NCBI GenBank assembly: GCA_963682175.1 | Contig: OY821771.1 | Span: forward strand, 13,825,001-13,889,000 | Length of the DNA stretch: 64,000 nt | Source of the DNA: Triglochin maritima | Taxonomy: Eukaryota > Streptophyta > Magnoliopsida > Alismatales > Juncaginaceae | Reading direction: 5' to 3' | In this document: piece after piece, positions 54,943 through 64,000 of the stretch | How positions within the stretch are numbered: the stretch's first letter is position 1 | How the letters are laid out: each line of letters begins with the position of its first letter | Position numbers and translations under genes: made by a program | Notes under the pieces: generated by a model | The model's database searches: none | What the model was told of the DNA's origin: nothing | Seen by the model: the letters and a program-made list of their open reading frames with translations, nothing else

Positions 54943-56499
54943 ATTTTATCCTTGGGGTTTTAGTAAATTCATAATACATACATCTCATATGAATTTATTT
55001 ATGATTCAAATTATGTCAATTTTCATGACATATTGATTTTATCGATTCACGACGTGTATCTCATTTGACATGAAACCCGATACACCATATGAACATAAAA
55101 TCAAGCTTCTCCTTTCCCAGTTTTGTGGTGTGACCTTTCGGAGGATCTAAGTTATATTGGCAGTGATATTAAATACCTAACATCACAAACTATAGGCGGT
55201 ATCTAGCTACACATTATATTACCCAATTGGCATATATGTCTTATTCACTCGAACTAAACACGCTACATTTAATGATGTGGAGACATCACTTATGTCTATT
55301 CCTTGCCTCATGATACTAAGAATATACATAAAGTAGAAATGTGTCACCTTTGTATTATATATTCATTTTTTGATCTCTTAAGCTAATTATAAATATGTTA
55401 TTTAACTCAAGTCACATTGTGCATATTATAATTTTTCTTTATCAAGGGGCCCACTAATATCATCACTCAAATTAAGATGGGCAATGATAATCTTTTGACT
55501 AGCTATATTTTCCAACACAAGTCGAGCTCAACTAACTATTGTCTTTATCCCTATGCTCATAAATAGCTTTTGACAATAATCAAATTAAACACTTCTTATG
55601 TAAAAAGACATAAGTCTCATATCTTAGGATTCAAGACATAGTAAAACATTTATGACACATAACACAAATCTATAACGTTTCACTTGCTAGGTTTATTCAA
55701 TATATAAAAGTAACTATTTTCCTCTTTTATATACTCTTGTCATCAAATATTTCTAGAGCTACAATAATCGATGACAACATGACAATCTTATCTCAGTAAT
55801 TAATGTTCCATGTTAATTACCATGATTATGAATAACTTTTGATTTATGTAAATCATTATCTTTTAGAGCTCTACAGTTAAGGTTCAAGAGTCTCTTCTTT
55901 AACACTTTTAAAAGACGAATACAATGATCAATGAACAAAATGTTTGCACATCCAATTCATAATAATTGACATATAAAAGTAAAACTTTTAGAACACATTC
56001 CTTTCAATGAGTACATTCTTTAGTACTCATTATCAGACTAATTTTGAGTAAACTGACCAAAAATTTCCTACTCCCATCTAGACCTAGAAACTGGGTCGTG
56101 TCGGAAGCAGGGAAATCATTAGTATGACGTCAACTCCAACGCCTCTAAGAGCCAATGGGTTTTTTTAATTACTAAATTACCCCTCCTACACCCTATATAA
56201 CACCCCCCCCCCCCCCCCCCCCCGACCCCTCTCATTTTTTCACACAAATATTCTCTAATATTTCTTTAATTGCTCTGATTTCGGTGGAGACAGATTGAGT
56301 TTGAGCTAAAGTGTAAAGTCGAAAGCTACAAGCAGACCGTCGACCGCTGATTTCGGGACTCCTTCGTTCTTCGTTTCTCAGGCTTTTCTAATCTTTTTTT
56401 GTAGTTAATTACTTAATAGAATAATAAAGTAGCATTAACTAGTAATGTTTAGATCGGTTCAAATAATTATCATTATTGTTGCGTAACTTATCATTATGT
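54943..56499. other. Unassigned AT-rich DNA
   Basis: No gene was recognised. It includes a C21 run at 56203-56223 preceded by CTATATAAC (56192-56200), which may be the old promoter of the hAT remnant. Confidence 0.45.
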
Positions 56500-57832
56500 A
56501 GATGATTCACGATGTTTAAATATAAAAAATCATTTCTTTTACCTGTTTTGCATCCACACATTATCAATGTTATATTTGATCACATTAAAGATGTCATCAT
56601 AGCTAATAATCTTGAAAATAAAGTTTGTGTAATTAGATTTGATAATGCTACTAATAATACTTCTGCAATACAAATGCTTATTAATTACTCTTTCTTATTA
56701 TATGTGTTTGTCATACTTTGAACTTGGTAGTACAAAATTGACTTAGCATAATTAAATTTTACTTAGAAAATGTTAGGAATGCAATTGCTTACGTAAGTTG
56801 TAGAAGTACATCTAGATATCAAAATTTTAGATAATTTTGTGTATATAATGAAATTAAACCTAAGAAGTTTAAATTAGATGTCTCTCATAGATAGAATTCT
56901 ACATATGAAATGTTAAAATATTATCTTTATTATCATCTTGTAATTTCAACATTTTATAATGAAAACAAAATGAGTACATGTTAACAGAGATTGGAATAAT
57001 TGTCAAATTATGCATGATATTTTACAACTTTTTTTCACCTTCACTACTAGATTAAGTGGACAATATTACCCCACCTCTGACATATTTATCTATGAGTTAC
57101 TTCCAATTACTATAGTATTTGCAAAATATAGGCAAAATACTGGTTTTGTTGAAAGTTTAGCTATAATGGAGGCTAGGTTTAATAAATATTGGAATCCTCC
57201 TCCATTTATTTTTGTTAAGTTTTTGTTATGGATCCTAGATTTAAGATTACTGTTTTAGAAGTTTTCTTGGAACAAGTTTTTGAAAATATGAATTATGAAA
57301 ATTTCCAAAATCATGTAGATAGATAATCAAATATGTTGAAAAATATGAAAGACTATACAATGTAAATCAAATTGGTTCAAATATTGCTAGTTCATCATCA
57401 CAACCACCTCCAAGTGCAGTGGATCAAGATGATGACGACTCCCAATAGAATTAGTTAAGTCAAAAAGAGGCAAAATTAGTGCAAACTGAGACCCAAAATG
57501 AATTAATTGCATATTTAAATATGAACTTTACTTAGGTACGACTAAGTTAAAATCTTTTGACGTTTTAGGCCGGTGGAGAAAGACTCAGGTAGGTTTCCAC
57601 TAGTCTTTTTTACTACGCAAAACTTATTATGTCATTCGGCGTCAACTGTGGCGTCGGAGACTGCTTTTAGTGCAAATAAACGTGTCTTGTTTAACAAGAG
57701 ACAAAACTTGTCCAACAAGTCGATCGAGATGAGCGTATGCCTGAAGAATTGGATCGACGTTGTAGACAAAATACAGAACATGAATATCCACAACAGCAGC
57801 GACGACGAAGATCGAATACAAATAAGCTAAAC
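56500..57832 (+). pseudogene. hAT-superfamily transposase remnant (RICESLEEPER-like)
   Basis: Collinear pieces of a plant hAT transposase appear in shifting frames. They are HPHIINVIFDHIKDVI and NKVCVIRFDNATNNTSAI (56540-56680, RNase H-like core); CACHTLNLVVQNG and YEMLKYYL after frame shifts (56690-56930); LFFTFTTRLSGQYYPTSDIF and NKYWNPPPF (57020-57205, DUF4413-like); PRFKITVLEVFLEQVF (about 57235-57285); and the C-terminal dimerisation domain STVASETAFSANKRVL with MSVCLKNWIDVVD (57630-57770). Several stops and frameshifts make it non-functional. I saw no convincing terminal inverted repeats; CACCCCTG at 58106-58113 could be one end. Confidence 0.85.
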
Positions 57833-58534
57833 TATTCTGCTGAATGAGCAATTTTTGCTAATACCCCCTTAGGTTTTTTTCATTACTCGTTATCTTTAGC
57901 TAGCCTTCGGGCTTTTTATATATAACTAATATATTGTTTCTCAAATTGAGTCAACAGTTATTAATAAATAAATTGGTTACTTCGGGAAAAAATAAATTGT
58001 GTTTATGTTTTGTTAATTCAATTGTGATAGTATATTTACTTCAAATTTAAAAAACAACCGAAAAACCAAAACCCAACCGACCCAGCGTAGAAAACCCGAC
58101 CCGACCACCCCTGAACCCAGCCCGGATCTAAGCGGTGCTGGGCCGATAACTTGGGCCGTCGTGACCATTTAATGACTAATTCACCAATTCACCGTTTGGT
58201 CATCATAGTCATCAATCATCGTGAGTCGTGACCATGTTTTAATCAAAGTTTTAATTATTAGTATTTTGAGAAAGGTACCCAAATACCCGTTAACCATGTA
58301 CGATATCTTTTTCATTGTAAATAGTTTTTACAGCTCAATAAAATTCTATACATGCCAAAGAAAATATTTTAAAAAAATAAAAAAAAATCAAGTAACTTCG
58401 GAATTGTTTGAACGTCCTTTAATATATTTTTTACTTAAGAAACAAACCACTAACCGAAGTTGTAGCATTTTAAGTGACAAGAGAAAATGAACTATTCAAC
58501 TACCATACCTATTATTCAAAAATCCAAAATTTAT

Positions 58535-58755
58535 TTTTCTTAAAAATTAAAAAGGAAAAACAAAAAATTAAAAAGGAAAAATAAAAACTTAAAAAGGAAC
58601 AAATATAACTTAAAAATGAACAAACATAACTTAAAAAAGAAAAAACTACTTTTATGTTAAAAATGACAAAATCATACATAAAAAGTACAAACCGGTACTT
58701 AAAAATGATAAACTCTTATGTTAAAAATGACAGACGTAGATGTTAAAAAGAAACA
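58535..58755 (+). repeat. A-rich quasi-tandem repeat
   Basis: About ten loose copies of a 15-25-bp unit of the form ACTTAAAAANGANAAA or TGTTAAAAATGACA. Unit length varies. Confidence 0.7.
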
Positions 58756-59709
58756 TGTTTTGCCATGTATAGAAAGATCTTGTTGAAGTTAAGTGCGTCG
58801 GGTAGAAGCCAGTTATGCAGTTACTAATGAAAGGATGGTATGCTTGCTGGAGATGGTCGGTTTTTGTACGTTATGCAGACTGCCTCGAGTGGTTTTCGAT
58901 CATGCTAAAGATACATTCCGGAAAAAATATCATTAATATGCTTAAAAGTGTCCCTTCTATTATTTACTCGATTCTCATTTTGATTTTTTTGGTATTGTGA
59001 CAGTATGACACAAATTTCCTACATAATCTTAGCTAGTATTTAGGTAGAATGATGACCAATAAGGATACACTCTCTTCCAAAAAGGACCCAATAAAGATAC
59101 ATCACTTACGTAGTGGCATAAACAGATGGACTTCGGGTGGGTTGGCGCCCAGATCCAACCCACTTCAAATTTTGGGACTTGTGACTTGTGAGACATGCCT
59201 TCCAGAAGGCTAAAAATCTCATAACCAACTTGGCTCGAGACCCGCTTAGTAAGCTGTCTTATAAAGATTAATTAATTATTATTATTTCATTGTAAATCAC
59301 GGAAAATAAAGCCAAAACAACTTTATTCCACTTGCTTAGTGTTAGTGTGTTAAATTAATGTAGGGAACTTTCTTTATAATAGATAAAATGTATAATTAGT
59401 ATTCGTGTGGTATTTTTAATAGGTATTAACGAGGTCCTTCCTTTTAAATAGTGAAAATTTAGATAATACACTATACACACATGCCTATATTATATTATAA
59501 ATAAAGGATCAAGTTCTAGTGAGTACAAAACTCATCTTATTTAGTTTATGTCTCCTACAATCTTACTATTGGATCTCATTTACGGTTAATCTTACATTTA
59601 ATTAGCATAACCATTTTTCTTATAATTTACCTTACAATTTCAGATGTATAGCGGATATGATGGGGCTTAAAATTAAAAATTAAACTCAAGACTCACTAGA
59701 TAATTTATG

Positions 59710-59714
<5 letters not shown>

Positions 59715-59759
<45 letters not shown>
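59715..59759. repeat. TA microsatellite
   Basis: Alternating AT for about 40 bp. Confidence 0.95.
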
Positions 59760-59762
<3 letters not shown>

Positions 59763-59956
59763 GTTGCTAAATTTTGACAGGTACGCATTCAAATTAGGCT
59801 AAACTCTAACTCAACTTGCTAAGGATGCAAGTTCGGAAGTTTAAATTTTTTAACCGTCACAAAAGGAAATAATTCAAAATAATGATGAAAAATATTAAAA
59901 GAATATAAACTTGTGAAACTTATTTAGCAAAATATGAGACAATAAACAACATCTCA

Positions 59957-60042
59957 GATGCCATTTCCATCCTTAAATGGACATGGCATCAGAATCTTAT
60001 GAAAACGACATTTTAGTTGTCGTTTTCATCCTCGGATGAAAA
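59957..60042. repeat. Cluster of overlapping inverted repeats
   Basis: Three stems: GATGCCATTTCCAT (59957) pairs with 59977-59990 (13 of 14); ATGAAAACGACA (59999) pairs with TGTCGTTTTCAT (60018-60029), perfect 12 bp; and TTTTCATCC (60023) pairs with GGATGAAAA two bases later. The last two compete for the same strand. This may be a miniature transposon remnant just upstream of the copia LTR. Confidence 0.8.
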
Positions 60043-60085
60043 TGGGATCCGATGTGCAATTTTTATCGAGGACGAGAAAATGGAC

Positions 60086-60318
60086 TGTTAAAACAAACTT
60101 ACCGTTGTGGTTGCCTCTTGACATATCCAAGGTGACGATTCAGATGATCAAAACAAATGGAGTATTCAAGACCAAAACGTTTGAGATATTCAACACAAAT
60201 AAATGAAGCCAACAACTCCAAAACCTTGTATAAATATACACCAAACTCATGTAACAAATTGATATATAGAACAATAACATCTTCTTCTTCCAACTCCATT
60301 CTCGCACCATTTTTAGCA
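60086..60318 (+). repeat. 5' LTR of the truncated copia element
   Basis: 233 bp. It starts TGTTAAAA and ends TTTTAGCA, inverted at 7 of 8 positions. The TATA box TATAAATATA is at 60229-60238. The length is typical of short-LTR copia lineages. Confidence 0.75.
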
Positions 60319-60330
60319 TGGTATCAGAGC
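60319..60330 (+). other. Primer binding site (initiator Met tRNA)
   Basis: TGGTATCAGAGC directly follows the LTR end. Confidence 0.9.
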
Positions 60331-60452
60331 AAAAGATCCATACATAGCCTCAGATTTCCCCAAAAATTCCTCATCGATCTCACCTCATCCAAGGGGGTTG
60401 AAGGTTGAACACACCCTCATCCAAACCCAAGAAGAAGAAAACAAAAACAGGC

Positions 60453-61109
60453 ATGTCGGACAGCAATAGAAATCAACCGGAGATGGTGAATCCTCATCGC
60501 CTCGTCACGACGCCCCTAAATGGGGCCAACTACTTATCATGGGCGCGCGCGGTCACGCTCTCCCTCAGTGGTAGGGGGGGACTTGGCCACGTCACCGGAA
60601 ACACTCCAAAACCAGAAGAAGATACGTCGGAAAAGCTTCAAGATGAATGGCAAACCTCGGATCATCAAGTGATGTCATGGCTTATCGCATCCATGCAAAA
60701 TCACATCGCCGAGATCTTCATATACAAAGAAAGCGCAAAGGAGCTGTGGGACTCAGTCCGAGATCACTACGGCAAAGCTGAAAACTTCGCGCATATCTTC
60801 AAAATAAAACAGGAGATCGCGCAAACTCAACAACACGGGGCTTCAGTCACTGAGTACCTCGGTACTCTCAGCAGAAGGTGGGACAAGCTAAGGATATACG
60901 AACCCCCAACCACAGATCCGGAAATCATTCAAAAAAGACAAGAGCAAAATCAAATCTACCAGTTTTTTGTAGGACTGCATCCGAGCTACGAGACCATTCG
61001 GTCTCAAATACTTATGGCGTCAGATCTCCCAAGCCTCGCAAACATCACAAGTCTCGTTCAGCGCGAGGAAACGAGAAGAAATACAATGAACAACCACAAC
61101 AAAAATTAG
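60453..61109 (+). CDS. Ty1-copia Gag (218 aa before an in-frame stop)
   Basis: ATG at 60453 (MSDSNRNQPEM); the frame is open from 60405 but without an earlier ATG. Typical copia Gag text is visible: PLNGANYLSWARAVTLSL, DHQVMSWLIASMQNHIAEIF, AKELWDSVRDHYGKAEN, YQFFVGLHPSYETIRSQIL. It ends at TAG 61107-61109, after which the same frame continues into a degenerate zinc knuckle (CKKPGHSKNSC) and pol. So the stop is probably a nonsense mutation in a single gag-pol frame. Confidence 0.88.
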   Translation: MSDSNRNQPEMVNPHRLVTTPLNGANYLSWARAVTLSLSGRGGLGHVTGNTPKPEEDTSEKLQDEWQTSDHQVMSWLIASMQNHIAEIFIYKESAKELWDSVRDHYGKAENFAHIFKIKQEIAQTQQHGASVTEYLGTLSRRWDKLRIYEPPTTDPEIIQKRQEQNQIYQFFVGLHPSYETIRSQILMASDLPSLANITSLVQREETRRNTMNNHNKN

Positions 61110-63089
61110 AACACCGACAACCAAGCCCTCATCGCCGGTCGGAACCAAGCTCAGGGAACGAAAAAGCGGTTCGGAAACAAAAGCAATAAACACTCTGAAA
61201 ACTGCAAGAAACCAGGACATAGCAAAAACTCATGCTGGTTTCGGTTCCCACACCTCAGACCACAAAAAAACACAAAAGCGAATCTGGTGGAAGGCAACAT
61301 CAGCAACAACAACAACCTGCTCGGAGGAGGCGGCCACGCCAACCTGGTCGGAGGCGCCGACAACACCTTCCGGAGCGGCAGCCGACAAAATGAAAACGAA
61401 AAGTCGCAAACCCCTACCGGTTATGCGGATAACGCATCCTTTTATATCGATCGCAGATCTGAATCCTCCAACCCGACTCCACGGATCCGATCAGAAAATG
61501 TGTCTACCGGATCAGATGCAATCGGGTATGGGTCGGGTAACCCAGATCCACCAAATCCAATCCACTTAAGAAATTTGGTGGGCCAGCTCAACGATGTTTT
61601 GCAAAAAAACCCTACTGCAACAGGTAATTGCGCAGGTATTAACAATTCTTATGATTTTACTGCTTTCTCTGGATTAGTAACCAAATTACATAGTAAATCC
61701 TGGATTATCGATACCGGAGTCACTGATCATATGACTAGAGATCCAACACTAATTAGTAATATAAAACAAAATTTAAGGTTAGTAAATAATTTTGTAACAG
61801 TTGCAAATGGAAGTAAAGTACAAATTAAAGGAATAGGAAAAACAAACTTAATTAACAACACATGTGATAATATTTTATATGTCCCTAACCTCGATGCTAA
61901 TCTGATATCGGTGGCCAAACTCACCAACAACCTCAATTGCAAAGTAATTTTTACCCCTAATGATGTTGTTTTTCATGATCGTATCACATGGAGGATGATT
62001 GGTAAAGGCATCCTCATGAATGACTTATATGTTCTAGAAACCGGCGAGAAAACACACCATACCCAAACCATAAACGAACAAAATCTCTGGCACAAAAGAA
62101 TGGGTCACCCGTCATCAAGTGTGTTGAAATATCTTTTTCTGTCTTTTAAAAATGAATTATTATGCGATATTTGTCATTTTGCTAAACAAACACGATTACC
62201 TTTTCATAATTCTAGCACAAAAACATATATGCCTTTTCAATTAATACACTCTAATATTTGGGGACCTGCTCCCTTTGAATCTTATAATGGTTTTCGATAT
62301 TTCATTAGTTTCATTGACGACTTTTCTCGAGCCACTTGGATTTACCTATTAAAAAACAAATCCGACACTTAGTTTTTTGTGAATTTCTTCGTTTTATTGA
62401 AAATATGTTTGATACAAAGATTCATGTCTTTCGATCTGATAATGGCTCTGAATATATGAGCAATTTATTTCAAAATCTTTTAAAAGAAAAATGGTATTCT
62501 TCATCAAACCTCATGTATAAACACACCTCAACAAAATAGGATTTCAAAACGGAAAAATCGACATCAGTTAAACGTCACTCGTTCTCTTCTATTTCAAAAC
62601 AATGTCCCCAAGTTTTTTTGGTCTGACGCAGTTCTCACTGCTACTTACATAATCAATCGACTTCCTAGCCCTACAATTAACAATAAAAAACCATTAGAAA
62701 TCTTGTATAATAAAGAAATTAACATAGATCGTTTTAGAGTCTTTGGTTGCACATGTTTTGTTCACTAGAAACGTGAAGATAAACTTGATCACACCTCGAT
62801 CAAATGTATTTTTTTAGGGTATTCATTTAGGAAAAAAGGGTACAAGTGCTATGATCCAGAAAATAAAAAAACATACATCTCTAGAGATGTCTCCTTCTTT
62901 GAAACTGAACCCTTCTTCAAAACCTCCACAACTGAAGACGCTTCCGCTATCCCAGTACCTCATAACACCCACCATGACTCGCTATCTATAACCACACCTT
63001 CAACAACACTCAACGGAGAAGACGAGGAAAGAAGAGGAAAGACGAGGAAAGAAGAGGAGAAGACGAAGAAAGAAGAGGAGAAGACTGAT
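61110..63089 (+). pseudogene. Ty1-copia protease-integrase remnant
   Basis: In the gag frame to a TAG at 62370: degenerate zinc knuckle; protease motif WIIDTGVTDHMT near 61700, close to the usual copia D-S-G-A-T-D-H-M; pre-integrase LWHKRMGHPSSSVL near 62090; integrase IHSNIWGPAP with Asn where the first catalytic Asp is expected, then FIDDFSRATWIYLL. After a frameshift FRSDNGSEYMS keeps the second Asp (62430-62460). Shifted pieces FWSDAVLTATYIINRLPSP, VFGCTCFVH and CIFLGYSFRKKGYKCYDP follow to about 62900. Frameshifts, stops and the lost catalytic Asp make it non-functional. Confidence 0.88.
63016..63085 (+). repeat. GA-rich tandem repeat
   Basis: About three and a half units of roughly 20 bp of the form GACGAGGAAAGAAGAGGA, at the end of the copia remnant. 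Confidence 0.85.
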
Positions 63090-63255
63090 TGATCTCGTTT
63101 TATATTTAACCGCAAGTGCACGGCCGCGTTGAAGCGGTGGCAAATACGGGTCGTCCACTGGGAGGTGTGTCGACACTTGGTTTGTGCGAAGGCGAGAGGT
63201 AAATAAAGGGAAGAGAAGGGTCGGTTACACTAAACTACGCTAAGATGCAAAAACC
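63090..63255 (-). repeat. Partial LTR, U5 end
   Basis: Reverse complement similar to 54219-54365: CCGCAAGTGCACGGCCGCGT, GAAGCGGTGGCAAATACGGG, GGGAGGTGTGTCGACAC, TTTGTGCGAAGGCGAG and TACACTAAACTACGC. Confidence 0.8.
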
Positions 63256-64000
63256 TCGTTAGGCATGTCCGACACACCAGGCGAACAAACAGTGGGTCTC
63301 ATACCCAAGGTATCTTCCAAGGAACTCCTAATATCCTCATGAGCAATGTAGTTGTTTGATGTTCCATCATTTCCAAGATGATCAGGAACAATAGTGAGAG
63401 GCAAACTCTCATCAGGTCGTATGAGATTAAGGGTACTAGGGAGCTCTTGCTCCACCAAAGGTGAGTCCTTAGGAGGTACAACAATAACATCATGTGGCTC
63501 AAGGGCCACGGGACAAAAAGGTAAGGCACAATCCTGTGCCGACTCATAATAGAACTGGTCCAAGCTATTCTCAATTTGAATCGAATCCTCCACTAAGTGA
63601 TCGTGAATTAAAACCCCAAGTCCCTCAGACTGACTAGGAGTTTGACCTTGAAAGATTGTGCTTTGAATTTGTGGATGTGGTGGTGGTTCGATATCAAAAG
63701 ATGAATCCTCATGTTGACAAGAAAAGTTACCCTCCTCACGTTCATGGAATTGTTGTGTCATCTGGCTCACTTGCATTTCCATGGTTTGCAAGGAATTCAA
63801 GTTGGACTTCAGTAAGTTTTGTGTGGTTTCCATGAATGTTTGGAGAGTTTGTTTCAAGGAATCAGGTATGCGGTCAACGATGGGGTCCAAGTCAGAGCTT
63901 GGGAAATTTTGGGGTTGGGTGTTGATGGGCTGAGAATGAGTCCAATGATTTGGAGTGGGGTGTTGGTAGAATTCTGGGTATTCGGGAGGAGGATACTGGG
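63240..64000 (-). CDS. Athila-like Gag C-terminal fragment (open at window end)
   Basis: The frame is open from the window end to a TAG at 63240-63242. A Pro/Gln/Tyr-rich start (QYPPPEYPEFYQHPTPN) is followed by LKQTLQTFMETTQNLLKSNL and TMEMQVSQMTQQFHEREEG. This parallels the coiled segment TFQRLETQVSQLAQIVGERE of the element B Gag. The final residues are translated from LTR sequence, so the original C-terminus and the protease are lost. An acidic linker (residues about 100-220 of the visible part) has no domain that I recognise. Confidence 0.65.
   Translation of the reverse strand, partial: QYPPPEYPEFYQHPTPNHWTHSQPINTQPQNFPSSDLDPIVDRIPDSLKQTLQTFMETTQNLLKSNLNSLQTMEMQVSQMTQQFHEREEGNFSCQHEDSSFDIEPPPHPQIQSTIFQGQTPSQSEGLGVLIHDHLVEDSIQIENSLDQFYYESAQDCALPFCPVALEPHDVIVVPPKDSPLVEQELPSTLNLIRPDESLPLTIVPDHLGNDGTSNNYIAHEDIRSSLEDTLGMRPTVCSPGVSDMPNEVFAS

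Larger units (their letters stand above)
57833..59956. other. Unassigned AT-rich DNA
   Basis: No gene was found. It includes the A-rich quasi-repeat at 58535-58755 and a TA microsatellite at 59715-59759, listed separately. Confidence 0.45.
60086..63089 (+). mobile_element. Ty1-copia element, 3' truncated by a later insertion
   Basis: 5' LTR, initiator Met tRNA primer site, gag, protease and integrase are in order. RT, RNase H and the 3' LTR are absent because an Athila-related segment begins at 63090. Point mutations show the copy is dead. Confidence 0.88.
63090..64000 (-). mobile_element. Athila-related deletion derivative (continues beyond window)
   Basis: The left end TGATCTCGTTTTATATTTAACCGC matches the U5 ends of the A, B and W LTRs (an alternative start is TG at 63086). 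LTR homology to W runs to about 63255, where a gag frame begins, so most of the LTR and all 3' internal sequence are missing. Confidence 0.75.

Noticed and set aside
58106..58113. CACCCCTG as the right terminal repeat of the hAT element
   Set aside because: Looks like a hAT end but no matching CAGGGGTG was found on the left side near 56040-56110.

Overview
The window is repeat-rich nuclear DNA of a flowering plant, probably a eudicot. It carries Ty1-copia and Ty3-gypsy LTR retrotransposons with plant-type primer sites (initiator Met tRNA, Asp tRNA), solo LTRs nested in one another, and decayed hAT and PIF/Harbinger transposase genes. Introns, host-gene exons and RNA genes are almost absent. 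The species cannot be named from the sequence.

Layout. 1-2976: 3' half of a Ty1-copia element (RT-RNase H, polypurine tract, LTR). 4388-6735: solo LTR of a Tekay/Del-like chromovirus. 8645-13445: a PIF/Harbinger (HARBI1-like) coding remnant split by a Tekay-like deletion derivative (8841-13282). 16051-19076: a solo LTR with a second, related solo LTR inside it (16834-18349). 20500-21135: Tekay-like LTR fragment. 23307-23567: the one plausible small host gene. 23787-32843: a complete and very young Tekay-like element with identical-length 2237-bp LTRs, a 1469-aa gag-pol and a perfect target duplication. 34648-52290: a solo LTR split by an Athila-like non-autonomous element (35872-52037), itself split by a second such element (39245-47981) that has three LTRs. 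52463-54937: another solo LTR split by an Athila-type LTR. 56500-57832: hAT transposase pseudogene. 60086-63089: truncated Ty1-copia element. 63090-end: Athila-related gag fragment.

The most striking signal is not a gene. LTRs of at least two unrelated families (Tekay-like and the 1.5-kb solo-LTR family) carry dense arrays of a 10-bp dyad, CGGT-NN-ACCG. The dyads come in pairs whose starts are 19-22 bp apart, about two helical turns. In one LTR eight pairs are spaced exactly 19 bp and the central two bases vary freely while the half-sites are kept. The Athila-like elements have an analogous design with a different palindrome, GCGGCG-N4-CGCCGC, phased at exactly 32 bp in both LTR promoters and leaders. 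This suggests a shared architecture of helically phased dyads upstream of retrotransposon promoters, perhaps protein-binding sites. Function is inference.

Target duplications, found by eye for nearly every insertion, give the order of events: host DNA and old transposons first, then solo LTRs, then Athila-like insertions into those, then the nested three-LTR element and the intact Tekay-like element.
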